Shown piece by piece: positions 47,766 to 57,706 of a DNA stretch of 64,000 nt. How positions within the stretch are numbered: position 1 is the stretch's first letter; every line of letters begins with the position of its first letter. A model generated the notes under the pieces. The model made no database searches, was not told where the DNA came from, and worked only from the letters and a program-made list of their open reading frames with translations. Source of the DNA: Methylobacterium sp. W2 (GTDB lineage Bacteria > Pseudomonadota > Alphaproteobacteria > Rhizobiales > Beijerinckiaceae); the NCBI RefSeq assembly GCF_020662345.1, contig NZ_VMOA01000030.1, positions 1 to 64,000 on the forward strand. The letters are read 5' to 3'. Made by a program: the position numbers and the translations under genes.

Positions 47766-47936
47766 ATGACCGTGCATGCGAAGGCGGAGATCCTGCTGCC
47801 GCATGTGGGCTCGGCCGCCCATCACATCCGCCGCGCCGTGGGCAACCTCCTCGTGGACAATCTCGTTTCCTGGTTCGAGGCTCGGGGGCCGCTGACCCCC
47901 GTCGCCGAGACGCCGTGGCCGCCGAACGCCGCCTGA
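47766..47936 (+). pseudogene. C-terminal remnant of a 2-hydroxyacid dehydrogenase
   Basis: The frame encodes 56 residues that match only the tail of D-isomer-specific 2-hydroxyacid dehydrogenases: ILLPHVGSAAHHIRRAVGNL then LVDNLVSWFEARGPLTPV. The NAD-binding and catalytic parts are absent, so this is a deletion remnant. It lies between the tartrate dehydratase and dehydrogenase genes, suggesting an ancestral cluster included a hydroxypyruvate/glyoxylate reductase-type gene. Confidence 0.75.
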
Positions 47937-47967
47937 TCCCCGAACCCATCCGCGGAGAGCCGATCCC

Positions 47968-49041
47968 ATGACATCACGCCACTATCGCATCGCCGTCATT
48001 CCGGGCGACGGGGTCGGCAAGGAGGTTGTGCCGGAGGGCGTGCGCGTCCTCGAAAAGGCCGCCAAGCGCCACGGCTTCACCCTCGCCCTCGACTGGTTCG
48101 ACTTCGCCAGCTGCGATTATTACGAGCGGCACGGCCGCATGATGCCGGAGGACTGGAAGGCGCAGATCGGCGGCCACGACGCGATCTTCTTCGGGGCCGT
48201 CGGCATGCCGGACCGGGTGCCCGATCACGTCTCGCTCTGGGGTTCGCTGATCCTGTTCCGGCGCGAATTCGACCAATACGCCAACCTGCGCCCCGTGCGC
48301 CTGATGCCGGGGGTGAAGAGCCCGCTCGCCGACCGCAAGCCCGGCGACATCGATTTCTGGGTGGTCCGCGAGAACACGGAGGGCGAATACTCGAATGCGG
48401 GCGGGCGCATGTTCGCCGGCACGGAGCGCGAATTCGCCCTGCAGGAGACGATCATGACGCGCCACGGCGTCGACCGCATCCTGAAATTCGCCTTCGACCT
48501 GGCCCAGAGCCGCCCGAAGAAGCACCTGACCTCGGCCACCAAATCCAACGGCATCTCGATCACGATGCCCTATTGGGACGAGCGGGTGAAGGAGATGGCC
48601 AAGGCCTATCCGGACGTGGCCTGGGACCAGTACCATATCGACATCCTGACCGCGCATTTCGTCCTCAACCCCGACCGGTTCGACGTGGTCGTGGCCTCGA
48701 ACCTGTTCGGCGACATCCTCTCCGATCTCGGCCCCGCCTGCACCGGCACGATCGGCATCGCGCCGTCGGGCAACATCAACCCGGAGCGGCTCTTCCCCTC
48801 GGTGTTCGAACCGGTACACGGCTCGGCCCCCGACATCGCCGGCCAGGGCATCGCCAATCCCATCGGCCAGATCTGGTCCGGCTCGATGATGCTGGAGCAC
48901 CTCGGCGAGCACGAGGCCGCCCGGGAGATCGTCACCGGGATCGAGCGCGTCCTCTCCGAGCGCACCCTGCGCACCCGCGACCTCGGCGGCAACGCCGATA
49001 CCGAAGCCTGCGGCAGGGCGGTGGAAGAGGCCCTCGGATAA
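47968..49041 (+). CDS. ttuC: Tartrate dehydrogenase/decarboxylase
   Basis: This 357-residue member of the isocitrate/isopropylmalate dehydrogenase family has IPGDGVGKEVVPEG at the N-terminus, the RENTEGEYSNAGGR segment (about residues 133-146), metal-site Asp residues in NLFGDILSDLGP (about 251-262) and the GSAPDIAGQG cofactor loop. The YSNAGG and MPDHVSLWG-type residues place it with TtuC rather than with leucine biosynthesis. It oxidises tartrate or decarboxylates malate/tartrate, feeding pyruvate or glycerate. It closes the carrier-dehydratase-dehydrogenase module. Confidence 0.9.
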   Translation: MTSRHYRIAVIPGDGVGKEVVPEGVRVLEKAAKRHGFTLALDWFDFASCDYYERHGRMMPEDWKAQIGGHDAIFFGAVGMPDRVPDHVSLWGSLILFRREFDQYANLRPVRLMPGVKSPLADRKPGDIDFWVVRENTEGEYSNAGGRMFAGTEREFALQETIMTRHGVDRILKFAFDLAQSRPKKHLTSATKSNGISITMPYWDERVKEMAKAYPDVAWDQYHIDILTAHFVLNPDRFDVVVASNLFGDILSDLGPACTGTIGIAPSGNINPERLFPSVFEPVHGSAPDIAGQGIANPIGQIWSGSMMLEHLGEHEAAREIVTGIERVLSERTLRTRDLGGNADTEACGRAVEEALG

Positions 49042-49196
49042 GGGCGACCGACGTTCTGGTGAGGGTGATCTTTTCAATGGTGGTCTCTGGCAGTTTGATC
49101 ATGCGCAACCTGCGAATACAGGGTGCCATGATGTCTGCGCGGTTCGGCGATGCGTGGACCGCAGCGCCATGATCGTCTGCAACCAGGGATAGTCTC

Positions 49197-49901
49197 GTGA
49201 AACCGCAGATCACCGGTGGCGGCACGTCCGCCGGAACCGCCCTCGCTTTCGTCGCCGGCTTCGTCGATGCGGCGGCCTTCATCGCATTGACCGGCCTGTT
49301 CACGGCTCACGTCACCGGAAACTTCGTCCTGATCGGCGCCGAACTGATCGCCAGTTCGACCGGCGTCCTGGCAAAGCTCCTGGCGCTGCCCGTCTTCATG
49401 GGGGCGGTGGCGGGGGCCCGCATCCTCGGGCTGCTCCTGGAGCGACGGGATGCCGATCCCCTGCCCTGGCTGCTCGCCGTCGAGGCGGCCCTCCTCGCGG
49501 GCTTTGGCCTGTGTGGGACCGTGTTGTCGCCCCTCGATGCGCCGGACGGCGCCCCGGCCCTGGCCGTCGGCATGCTCGCCGTTGCGGCCATGGGCGTGCA
49601 GAACGCGATCGGCCGTCTCTCCCTCGGTCATCTCGCCCCGACGACGGTGATGACCGTGAGTGTGAGCCAGGCCGTCATCGACGCGACGGATCTCGCTCTC
49701 GGAACGGCCGGGAACCGCGCTCAGACGCGCGCACGGTTGCTGCGCGTGCTGCCGGCCATCGTGGCCTTCGCCGCGGGCGCCTTGTGCGGAGCCTTCGGGA
49801 TCGCCCATCTCGCTTTCGGCTGCATCGCGCTGCCGTTCCTCGTGCTCGTCGTCTTGACTGTCCTGGCGATGGCGCCGGCCGATGGGACCACCGCGCCGTG
49901 A
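49197..49901 (+). CDS. DUF1275 (YoaK-like) membrane protein
   Basis: This 234-residue membrane protein has six or so hydrophobic helices and the DUF1275 opening AFVAGFVDAAAFIALTGLFTAHVTGNFVLIGA. It starts with GTG preceded by CAGGGATAG. Function is unknown in the family. There is a 155-bp gap after the tartrate dehydrogenase, so it is likely a separate unit. Confidence 0.87.
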   Translation: MKPQITGGGTSAGTALAFVAGFVDAAAFIALTGLFTAHVTGNFVLIGAELIASSTGVLAKLLALPVFMGAVAGARILGLLLERRDADPLPWLLAVEAALLAGFGLCGTVLSPLDAPDGAPALAVGMLAVAAMGVQNAIGRLSLGHLAPTTVMTVSVSQAVIDATDLALGTAGNRAQTRARLLRVLPAIVAFAAGALCGAFGIAHLAFGCIALPFLVLVVLTVLAMAPADGTTAP

Positions 49902-50080
49902 GACAGTGAGGCCGGCCCGAACGTCTCCCCTCCGCCACGACGCGAGCGACATCCCGAATCGATGGACGGCCCCGATGTGTGCAGAGCCGTACGTCGGCTG
50001 CTGGGCGATGAAACGACCTCCGCTTGCGACCCGTTGCCGACCCTCGAAAAGTCGGCTTTCCGGCCGCTGAGAGGAGGATC

Positions 50081-50460
50081 GTGGCCAGTGCGGTAAGCTT
50101 CTGCATGAGAGGCGGTATGGCCCGGATTTCCGCTGGAACTTACCCTGACCGATTCGTGGTGGCCGCCAGCTTTCACGGCGGCAATCTTGCGACTGACGCG
50201 CCCACGAGTCCTCACCTGTTCGCGCCAAAGTCGACGGCCGAGATCAACCTCGCAGCGGCCGAGAACGACGGCAGCTACCCGCCCGCAATGGCCGCGCGGT
50301 TGGAGAGCGCCCTCATGCAGGTCAACGTGCGGTAGACGACGCAGCTCTATCCGGCCGCGTAGGGTTGGATGATGCCGGACACTCCCGTCTACGATCACGC
50401 CGCCGCCGTGCGCGGTTGGGGCGAAATGCTCGCGCTCCTCACCCGGTCCATACTTCGACT
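50081..50460 (+). pseudogene. Dienelactone hydrolase remnant with two in-frame stops
   Basis: From about 50081 the frame reads a dienelactone hydrolase middle and end: SAVSFCMRGGMARISAGTYPDRF (nucleophile Cys elbow), AASFHGGNLATDAPTSPHLF, a YPPAMAARLESAL helix, then QLYPAA, GWMMPDTPVYDHAAAVRGW. TAG codons at 50333-50335 and 50360-50362 interrupt it, and the His codon expected before GWMMPD is lost. The 5' third of the gene is missing. A GAGGAGG precedes a GTG at 50081, but the product would lack the fold's first half. Confidence 0.78.
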
Positions 50461-50780
50461 CAATCAATCCAATGTGCCCCTGCGAGGGTTGGCGAAATTG
50501 CAGCGCAAGACATTCCCGGGTCTCAATGATCTATCTTTAGTGCAAATTCGGTAAATCATCGCAAATTACGCCGTAATCAACTGTGGTCCGCTGCCGCTAT
50601 GGCAGACTGATCGAAGCATAATGAGATGCACAACTTAATAAATAACATTGATTAAAATCATCGTCGTCTATTTTAGTTGCATTTATCGATAAGCACTTGC
50701 TGCTGATAGTCAAAAAATTTGCAGCTCGCATTAAAGTTGTTTCAGTTTTGCTTAACTAAAGGCTGTCAACGAGAAGGGGA
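50461..50780. other. AT-rich upstream region of the chemotaxis-like gene
   Basis: From about 50530 to 50760 the sequence is markedly richer in A and T than anything else in the window, with runs such as CAAAAAATTTGC and TAATAAATAACATTG and a dyad TGATT-AA-AATCA at 50649-50660. It holds no convincing gene. It probably contains the promoter of the next gene, and its composition suggests transfer or a nucleoid-protein-bound region. Confidence 0.6.
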
Positions 50781-52790
50781 ATGCGAACAACGCATCGTGG
50801 GGACAGCTACGTGCCGTTTTTTAATACTGATCTGCGTGCGCTTATGACCGCGGTCGACAAGTCTACAGCCCGGATCGAGTTTGCTCCTGACGGCACGGTG
50901 CTCACTGCCAACACTCTATTTCTCGACCTGATGGGCTATAGCCTTTCCGACCTGAAGGGGCAGAACCACGTTCGTTTCGTTTCTGCCGCGGAGCAAGGCA
51001 GCGAGGCTTATCGCGCGTTCTGGGAGGCGTTGCGCCATGGGGAGCCGCAGACGCGCGAGTTCAAGCGTTTCGCGAGGGATGGTCGCGAGGTCTGGATCCA
51101 GGCCACATATAATCCCGTCCTCGATCGTGCCGGACGTGTGATCCGAGTGGTCAAATTCGCGACAGATGTCACCAAGCAGGTATTACGCAACATCGACCAT
51201 GACGGACAGCTCGGAGCTCTGCAGCGCTCACAGGCCGTCATCGAGTTCGCGCTCGATGGCACGATCCTGGATGCCAACGCCAACTTCCTTTCGGCCGTGG
51301 GCTACGCGCTCGACGAGGTCCGAGGTCGTCATCACAGCATGTTCGTGGAACCGGCCGAGCGCGAGGGTGAGGCCTATCGTGAGTTCTGGTCCGCTCTGGG
51401 CAAAGGCGAGTTCAGCTCAGGGGAGTTCCGGCGGATTGCCAAGGGCGGTCGCGAGGTCTGGATCCAGGCAACCTACAATCCGATCCGTGATCGGGATGGT
51501 GTTCCGATCAAGGTCGTGAAGTTCGCCACCGACATTACCGGGCAGAAACTGCAGGTAGCGGATGCAATGGCTCAGCTGGCGGCCGTCAATCGCTCACAGG
51601 CCGTCATCGAGTTCGCCCCCGACGCGACGGTCCTCGATGCCAATACGAATTTCCTGAAGGCGCTCGGCTACGGAATCGAGGAGATCAGGGGGCGACCGCA
51701 CGCCATGTTCGTGGAGCCAGGCTACGCGCAGACAACGGACTACGCCGCGTTCTGGGACCGCCTGAGAGGCGGCAGCTTCTCATCGGGCATGTTCCAGCGC
51801 TTCGGCAAGGGCGGCCGTGCCGTGTGGATCCAGGCCAGCTACAACCCGATCTTCGACCCGAGTGGCCGATTGATCAAGATCGTCAAATACGCTTCCGACG
51901 TCACCGCCAACATGGAGGCGCGGTCGGTCGCCGTAGAGGCAGCCGAGCGCACACTCGATCACGTTCAGGCGGTCACGGATGCGGCGGACGCCATGAATGC
52001 GTCGGCGCTTTCGATCTCTCGCAGCATGATTCAGTCCAAGACCGTCGTGGACGACATCCATGGTCGAGCCGGCGAGGCGGATGCCGCAACCGAGCGGCTA
52101 CGTGCGGCAGCGCATTCGATGAGCGGCGTCGCTACGATGATCACGGACATTGCGCAACAGATCAATCTGTTGGCGTTGAACGCGACGATTGAGGCGGCAC
52201 GGGCCGGCGAGGCAGGGCGCGGCTTTGCGGTGGTCGCGACAGAAGTGAAGAACCTAGCTGGTCAGGCCGCAGCGGCCACGAACCGGATCAGCAACGAAAT
52301 TACTGGCATGCAGGCTGTCTCGAGCGAGGTCGCGACCACCTTGGCCTCGATCACTGCGGCGATCGGTACGATCAGCCAGCATGTCGATGGCGTCACTGCC
52401 TCGATGGATGAGCAGGCGCACGCCACGGGTGAGATCCTGGCCAGCATGCAGCAGGCTGCCGACGGTGTGTCGAGCATCAGCACGGGCTTGGACAATTGGA
52501 CCATCGGGATGGAGGAACGGCGCGCTAATCGCCGAACGCGTATCCTGCTGCCTGCTCACATTCATGTCTCGGACGGCGGCCGCATCGCCTGCTCGATCCG
52601 CGACCTGTCGGACGGCGGCGCACGGTTGCATGTGCGCCTGCATACCACGGTGCCGGAACGGTTCGTCCTCATCGTCGATGTCGACGGACGCCGGTTCGAC
52701 TGCCTCGTACGGCATCGCCTCGGCGCAAGCATGAACGTGCAGTTCCTTCAATCTTCGGATGCCAAACCTGCGCGTGCCGTCGGCTTTTAG
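50781..52790 (+). CDS. Soluble PAS-PAS-PAS methyl-accepting chemotaxis-like protein with C-terminal PilZ
   Basis: This 669-residue protein has three tandem PAS domains (about residues 20-130, 143-252 and 265-375), each with the same [11 protein letters not shown] or close variant and a PAC end (VKFATDVT). A coiled-coil signalling domain (about 395-575) follows, with the receptor hairpin [22 protein letters not shown] and [13 protein letters not shown] PilZ-like domain (about 578-660, [17 protein letters not shown]) ends it. No transmembrane helix: a cytoplasmic energy or redox sensor likely responsive to c-di-GMP through PilZ. Base use is less GC-rich than neighbours. No other che genes are nearby. 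Confidence 0.9.
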   Translation: MRTTHRGDSYVPFFNTDLRALMTAVDKSTARIEFAPDGTVLTANTLFLDLMGYSLSDLKGQNHVRFVSAAEQGSEAYRAFWEALRHGEPQTREFKRFARDGREVWIQATYNPVLDRAGRVIRVVKFATDVTKQVLRNIDHDGQLGALQRSQAVIEFALDGTILDANANFLSAVGYALDEVRGRHHSMFVEPAEREGEAYREFWSALGKGEFSSGEFRRIAKGGREVWIQATYNPIRDRDGVPIKVVKFATDITGQKLQVADAMAQLAAVNRSQAVIEFAPDATVLDANTNFLKALGYGIEEIRGRPHAMFVEPGYAQTTDYAAFWDRLRGGSFSSGMFQRFGKGGRAVWIQASYNPIFDPSGRLIKIVKYASDVTANMEARSVAVEAAERTLDHVQAVTDAADAMNASALSISRSMIQSKTVVDDIHGRAGEADAATERLRAAAHSMSGVATMITDIAQQINLLALNATIEAARAGEAGRGFAVVATEVKNLAGQAAAATNRISNEITGMQAVSSEVATTLASITAAIGTISQHVDGVTASMDEQAHATGEILASMQQAADGVSSISTGLDNWTIGMEERRANRRTRILLPAHIHVSDGGRIACSIRDLSDGGARLHVRLHTTVPERFVLIVDVDGRRFDCLVRHRLGASMNVQFLQSSDAKPARAVGF

Positions 52791-52812
52791 AGCTTGCGTC
52801 CCTGGCGACCTA

Positions 52813-52889
52813 AAGTGCCTCACGAAACTCCCACTGCGCCGTCATGCTCGGAGCGGGAACCGACCGTGATCGGAAGTTCGTGAGGCACT
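52813..52889. repeat. MITE-like hairpin element, copy 2
   Basis: Arms GTGCCTCACGAA (52815-52826) and TTCGTGAGGCAC (52877-52888) are perfect 12-bp inverted repeats. The core GCCGTCATGCTCGGAGCGGG matches the core of the element at 40331-40413, and arms and order match too. It begins 22 bp after the chemotaxis-like stop, so it could also act as a terminator hairpin. Confidence 0.75.
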
Positions 52890-53085
52890 CCTACAGCAGC
52901 GCGTGCTGCACGCATTCACCCGGTGTCGCGTCCCGGCCGCGCGTTCGGCAAGGCCGTTCGGCGCGATCACCGATCTCTTCGTCCGGTGGCGCCGCAAGCT
53001 CGCACCGGGCGCAGAGGCCGACGGGCCTGTGACCACGGCCCGCTCCGGGGGGAGGCTCCTTGAAAGCCCGCCCCCGATGCCCGCG

Positions 53086-54894
53086 TCAGACCACCAGCAG
53101 GTCCGAGGCGGTGAGCGCCGGCTTGCCGAGGAGGGTCGCGAGCAGGATCGCATCGTGGGCGCTGCCGGAGCCGTCCGCGTCGTAGAAGAGATGGCCCTTG
53201 GCCGCGTCGTAGACGATGCGGTGGTCTTCCGTGGTCGCGGAGCCGAGGGCGAAGGCCTCGTCCGGCAGCTGGCCGGCGGTCAGGGCCGTGAAGACGTCCG
53301 CATCGAGGGCGAGCCTGTCCTCGCCGTGGCTGAAATCGACGATCCGGTCCTTCTCGCCGGGCGCGGCGAGGACATCGAACACGAAGGTGTCGGCCCCGGC
53401 ATCGCCGCGCAGGACATCCGTCCCCGCGCCGCCGGTCAGGATGTCGGCCCCGTCGCCGCCGAACAGGCGGTCGTCGCCCGCGCCGCCGAGGAACTGGTTG
53501 GCCCCGGCATCGCCCCGCAGGGAATCGGCGAAGGCCGAGCCTGTCACGATCTCGAAGCCGGAGACGCCGCCGGTGCCCGTGGCCCGGCCGCTGTCGATCA
53601 CCACGCGTGCCGACGCGCCGAACTCCGAATAATCGAGCGTATCGGTGCCGTCGCCGCCCAGGCTCAGGCCGCGGATGGCCGAGCCCGTCTCGATGGCGAG
53701 CGTATTGTCGCCGGAGCCGAACTGGATCGCGGTGCCGCCGGCGCTGAGGATGCGGCCCGCATTGACGATCACGTCGTCGAGCGCGCTGACGATCTTGATG
53801 GCGATGCCCGATCCGCCCTGGATGAGCCCCGCATTGTCGATGCTGGTCACGAACGGCGCGTCCCCCTGCGACGAGTCGTCGATCAGGATGCCGAGGCCGG
53901 CGCCGTAGATCCGCGCGCCGGCGAGGTTGACGATGTCGCCGCCGCCCGCCGCGATGCCCTCCGCCGTGTTGGGCAGGCCGTCGGACCCGGTGCCGCCGGC
54001 GCCGAGGCCGCGGATGGTGCCGTGATTCTCGATTGTCGCCCGGAAATCGATGTCGATCCCGTCGCCGTCGCCGTCATTGATCCCGTCCGGGCCGCCGCCG
54101 TCCTCGGCACCGGGCGTCGCGCCGTTGACGTCGGAGCCGGCCGCATCGGCGAAGGAGCCCGTGATCATGCCGTGATTGATCACGGTGGCCGTGCCGTCGG
54201 AGCCGATGCCTGAGCCGTTGCCGCCGAGGATGCGGGCTCCGGCCGCGTTCGTCACCGTGACGAGGCTGTCCTCGCCCATATTGATGCCGTGGCGGTCGCC
54301 GAGGATGGCGCCGCCGGCCGCATTGCGGATCGTCCCGCTCGCCCCGTCCTCGAACTGGATGCCGTCGGCGCCCTGGATGTAGCCGGCGGCCGAGCCGCCA
54401 TTGATGGTACCTCTGTTGACGAGATCGACGGTCGCGCCGATCTTTACGCCGTCGGCTGCCAGAGCCAGCAGCGATCCCGCATTGTCGATCTCGGCGAGGA
54501 ACGCGCCCGTGGTCGCGGCGAGGTCGAGGGCCTGGCCTGTGCTGGAGACGATGGTCGAGCCGGTCTCCGTGGTGATCGTGAGCGTGCCGGCGGCGACGGA
54601 GCCTGCCGAGATCTGCACGGCGTCGTCGACGCTGAGAATGTCGCCGCCATTGTCGATCGTCGCGGTCAGGGTCGCGCCGACGCCGCTCTCGAAGCGGATC
54701 GCCCGGCCGCCGCTGGCGGTGTTCTCGATCAGGCCGTCGTTGCGGATTTCGGCGCCGTCGGGGGCGGCCGTAAAACGCACGGACTGTTTGTCTGCGAAGA
54801 CCGAGAGGCTTCCGTCCACCTGCAGGGTGTCGCCGCCCGCGAGGTCGAGGCGAGCGGTCTGCGTCGTGCCGGTCGCGACGGAATAGGCGGTCAT
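53086..54894 (-). CDS. Beta-helix/RTX calcium-binding exoprotein
   Basis: This 602-residue protein has no N-terminal signal peptide. Residues about 30-430 are a repetitive right-handed beta-helix-like region with recurrent xNxGTIxGxG motifs (IENTASGG, LVNRGTINGG, IENHGTIRGLG). Residues about 465-510 hold RTX nonapeptides (FLGGAGDDRLFGGDGADILTG region), followed by a C-terminal type I secretion region with FVFD and FSHGEDRLALD. It is probably a secreted adhesin or surface protein stabilised by calcium. Secretion genes are not in the window. Confidence 0.85.
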   Translation of the reverse strand: MTAYSVATGTTQTARLDLAGGDTLQVDGSLSVFADKQSVRFTAAPDGAEIRNDGLIENTASGGRAIRFESGVGATLTATIDNGGDILSVDDAVQISAGSVAAGTLTITTETGSTIVSSTGQALDLAATTGAFLAEIDNAGSLLALAADGVKIGATVDLVNRGTINGGSAAGYIQGADGIQFEDGASGTIRNAAGGAILGDRHGINMGEDSLVTVTNAAGARILGGNGSGIGSDGTATVINHGMITGSFADAAGSDVNGATPGAEDGGGPDGINDGDGDGIDIDFRATIENHGTIRGLGAGGTGSDGLPNTAEGIAAGGGDIVNLAGARIYGAGLGILIDDSSQGDAPFVTSIDNAGLIQGGSGIAIKIVSALDDVIVNAGRILSAGGTAIQFGSGDNTLAIETGSAIRGLSLGGDGTDTLDYSEFGASARVVIDSGRATGTGGVSGFEIVTGSAFADSLRGDAGANQFLGGAGDDRLFGGDGADILTGGAGTDVLRGDAGADTFVFDVLAAPGEKDRIVDFSHGEDRLALDADVFTALTAGQLPDEAFALGSATTEDHRIVYDAAKGHLFYDADGSGSAHDAILLATLLGKPALTASDLLVV

Positions 54895-55038
54895 GCGGTC
54901 TCATCCTCGGCCGGACGCGCCCGGTTGAGGGCGGACGTCGAAATCATCGGGCGTGGCGGACATTAGGGGGGTCGGATGACGCTCGAACGACGGTGCGCGT
55001 GGCGGTGGATGTTTCCGGATTCCGGGGGCGCTCGACCC

Positions 55039-55926
55039 CTACACCACCGGCACGCCGCGTCCCTTGGCATGCTCGGCCGGCTCCACGTGGATGACGACGA
55101 CGGCCCCCTCGATGGCGCCCTCGATGGCACTCTCCAGGCGGTCGCAGATGTCGTGCGAGTCCTTCACGGTCATCTCGCCGGGCACCACGAGGTGGAAATC
55201 GATGAAGGTCGCCTGCCCGGCATGGCGCGTGCGCACGTCGTGCGCCTCCAGCGCCCCCTCCCCGTGATCCGAGATCAGGGTGCGGATCTGGGTCACCATC
55301 TCGGCGGGTGCCGCCTTGTCGAGGAGACCGCTCACGGAATCGCGCACCATGGTCCAGCCCGACCACAGGATGTTCAGGGCGACGAGGCCGGCGATGAGCG
55401 GGTCGAGGATCAGGGTTCCGGTGACGGCCACCAGGGCGACGCCGATCAGGACCCCGCCCGAAGTGACCACGTCCGACATCACATGGCGCGCATCGGCAAC
55501 GAGGGCGGGCGACCGCCACGCCTTGCCGCGACTGAGCAGCGCCACGGCCCAAACCCCATTGACCGCCGTGCCGACCGCGCTGACGGCCAGCCCCAGAATC
55601 GGCGCATCGAGGGGCTTCGGGTCGAGGAGGCCGTAGTAGGATTCACGCAGGATCAGGATCGCGGCCACGATGATGAGGGCGCCCTCGATCACGGCCGAAA
55701 AATACTCGGCCTTGTGATGGCCGTAGGGGTGGTCGTCGTCGGCCGGTGCCGCGGCCACCCGGAGGGCGACGAAGGCGAAGGCCGCCGCCGCCACGTTGAT
55801 GATGCTCTCCAGCGCGTCTGAATAGAGCGCGAGACTGCCGGTGAGCCAATAGGCGGCGAATTTGAGCGTCATCACGAAAGCGCCGATTCCGGCGCTCGCG
55901 AGAGCGGCTTTCTGGGTGCGGTCCAT
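55039..55926 (-). CDS. Cation diffusion facilitator (CDF) metal exporter
   Basis: The protein has 295 residues and six membrane helices. The metal-site motif ALYSDALES (residues about 33-41) in helix 2 and the second half-site DARHVMSDVV (about residues 143-152) in helix 5 are typical of zinc/iron/cobalt exporters. A cytosolic C-terminal domain (VRTRHAGQATFIDFHLVVPGE) follows. The ATG at 55926 is preferred because the longer in-frame start adds an unrelated leader. Specificity for Zn, Fe, Mn or Co cannot be decided here. Confidence 0.9.
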   Translation of the reverse strand: MDRTQKAALASAGIGAFVMTLKFAAYWLTGSLALYSDALESIINVAAAAFAFVALRVAAAPADDDHPYGHHKAEYFSAVIEGALIIVAAILILRESYYGLLDPKPLDAPILGLAVSAVGTAVNGVWAVALLSRGKAWRSPALVADARHVMSDVVTSGGVLIGVALVAVTGTLILDPLIAGLVALNILWSGWTMVRDSVSGLLDKAAPAEMVTQIRTLISDHGEGALEAHDVRTRHAGQATFIDFHLVVPGEMTVKDSHDICDRLESAIEGAIEGAVVVIHVEPAEHAKGRGVPVV

Positions 55927-56061
55927 TTCCGGTGCCGATCCGTGACGGGCCCGCCGGGTGAAGGAGCAGGGCGTGGTGCTAGGCGGCCCCGCCCATACGA
56001 TCATCCCCGGCGAGAAGGCCACGGCAAAGGTTGAACCCACCGGTGAAGGGTTTAGTCGCGG

Positions 56062-56307
56062 CTATGTCCGGGGCTCGCCCTCCTGCGATCCGGGCACTGC
56101 GCTCGCCTGCCGCTCCGCCTCGCGAGTGGCGCTGCGTGCCCCCTGGGCTCGTGCCCGCTCGGCCTTGCGCGCATAGGTCCGGGCCATCCACCCCCAACGG
56201 GCATTGGCCGCCATCACGTCGAGACGCCGGGCTTCGCGCTCCCAATAGGACACCAACTGCGAATCCAACGTGACCCGGCGGCGCTGAACCTTGATGTTTT
56301 CAGTCAT
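56062..56307 (-). CDS. Small conserved-type hypothetical protein
   Basis: The 81-residue product from ATG 56307 is highly charged and helical (VQRRRVTLDSQLVSYWEREA, then AERARAQGARSATREAERQA). I recognise no family. The longer open frame (to 56457) overlaps the upstream leader of queA and lacks support. It is divergent from queA and follows no clear operon. Confidence 0.45.
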   Translation of the reverse strand: MTENIKVQRRRVTLDSQLVSYWEREARRLDVMAANARWGWMARTYARKAERARAQGARSATREAERQASAVPGSQEGEPRT

Positions 56308-56579
56308 TATACGATCCGGATGTGAGCAAGATTGTTTGGATACCACGCCGATTTGCTTCGGAGGGGTCAAGGTTGTTTTCAACGTAGATCTGTAACAAGG
56401 CGACGCGTGTGAAGGTTGTGGGCCCGCGAAGAACTGCGAGCCACGCAGGCTACGCATTGTCAGCCTTCATCCGTCGCGCCGCCTCCGCCTGCGCTACGAC
56501 GTCCCCTCGAACCGGCACCGAACCGGAAGGCCGTCATCGGCCATTGATCCCGGGCCAGGAACCGTGCTGTTGGCGCGCG

Positions 56580-57668
56580 ATGCGCGTCGACCTCTTCGAT
56601 TTCGATCTGCCCGAAGCGAGCATCGCCCTCAGGCCGCCCCAGCCCCGCGACGCCGGGCGGCTGCTCGTGGTCCGGCCTGGCGAGGCACTGGAGGACCGCG
56701 CCGTGCGTGATCTCGCCGATCTGCTGAGACCGGGCGATGCCCTCGTCTTCAACGACACCCGCGTGATCCCGGCCCGGCTTCGCGGCGTCCGGCATCGCGT
56801 TGGCTCGCCGGGCCTGCGCATGGAGGCGATGCTCCACCTGCGCGAGTCGCCCGAAAGCTGGCGTGCCTTCGCCCGGCCGGGCAAGCGCCTCGCCGTCGGC
56901 GACAGGGTCCGTTTCGGACGGGATGGCGAAGGCGAAGCCTGCGCCCTCGGCATCCTCGACGCCACCATCGCGGAGAAGGGGGCGGGGGGCGAGATCGTGC
57001 TGCGCTTCGACCTCTCCGGTCCCGCCCTCGACGAGGCCATCGCGCTCGCCGGTGAATTGCCGCTGCCGCCCTATATCGCCGGCAAGCGCAGCACCGATGA
57101 GCGCGATGTGGTGGATTACCAGACAGTCTACGCCCGCAAGGCCGGAGCCGTGGCCGCCCCCACCGCGGGCCTGCACTTTTCCGACGACCTCCTCGCCCGC
57201 ATCGATGCCGCCGGGATCGCACGCCACAGCGTGACCCTGCATGTGGGCGCGGGCACCTTCCTCCCCGTCAAGGCCGACGACACCGACGACCACCGCATGC
57301 ATGCCGAGATCGGCCATCTCGATCAGGCGACGGCTGAGGCGCTCAATGCCGTGCGCGCCGCGGGCGGCCGCATCGTCGCGGTCGGAACCACGGCCCTGCG
57401 CCTGCTCGAGAGTGCTGCGGATGAAGACGGCCGGCTCCACGCTTTCGCCGGCCCTACCGACATCTTCATTACGCCGGGCACCCGGATTCGTGCGGTGGAT
57501 GCGCTGATGACCAACTTCCACCTGCCGCGCTCGACCCTGTTCATGCTGGTTTCGGCGTTCTCGGGCCTGGAGACGATGCGGGCGGCCTACGCGCATGCCG
57601 TCGAGGGCGGCTATCGGTTCTACTCGTATGGGGATTCGAGCCTGCTGTTTCCCGCGCCATCCGAGTGA
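56580..57668 (+). CDS. queA: S-adenosylmethionine:tRNA ribosyltransferase-isomerase
   Basis: This 362-residue enzyme converts preQ1-modified tRNA to epoxyqueuosine using the ribosyl group of SAM. Family marks are [14 protein letters not shown] at the start, [21 protein letters not shown] (about 180), APTAGLHFS and the terminal [17 protein letters not shown] and [13 protein letters not shown] 56580 gives normal length; a longer leader from 56409 is not supported. With tgt 1.1 kb downstream it belongs to the queuosine pathway. Confidence 0.95.
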   Translation: MRVDLFDFDLPEASIALRPPQPRDAGRLLVVRPGEALEDRAVRDLADLLRPGDALVFNDTRVIPARLRGVRHRVGSPGLRMEAMLHLRESPESWRAFARPGKRLAVGDRVRFGRDGEGEACALGILDATIAEKGAGGEIVLRFDLSGPALDEAIALAGELPLPPYIAGKRSTDERDVVDYQTVYARKAGAVAAPTAGLHFSDDLLARIDAAGIARHSVTLHVGAGTFLPVKADDTDDHRMHAEIGHLDQATAEALNAVRAAGGRIVAVGTTALRLLESAADEDGRLHAFAGPTDIFITPGTRIRAVDALMTNFHLPRSTLFMLVSAFSGLETMRAAYAHAVEGGYRFYSYGDSSLLFPAPSE

Positions 57669-57706
57669 ACGCCCCTGGCGGCGACCCGCCCCCCATCGAT
57701 CGGAGG

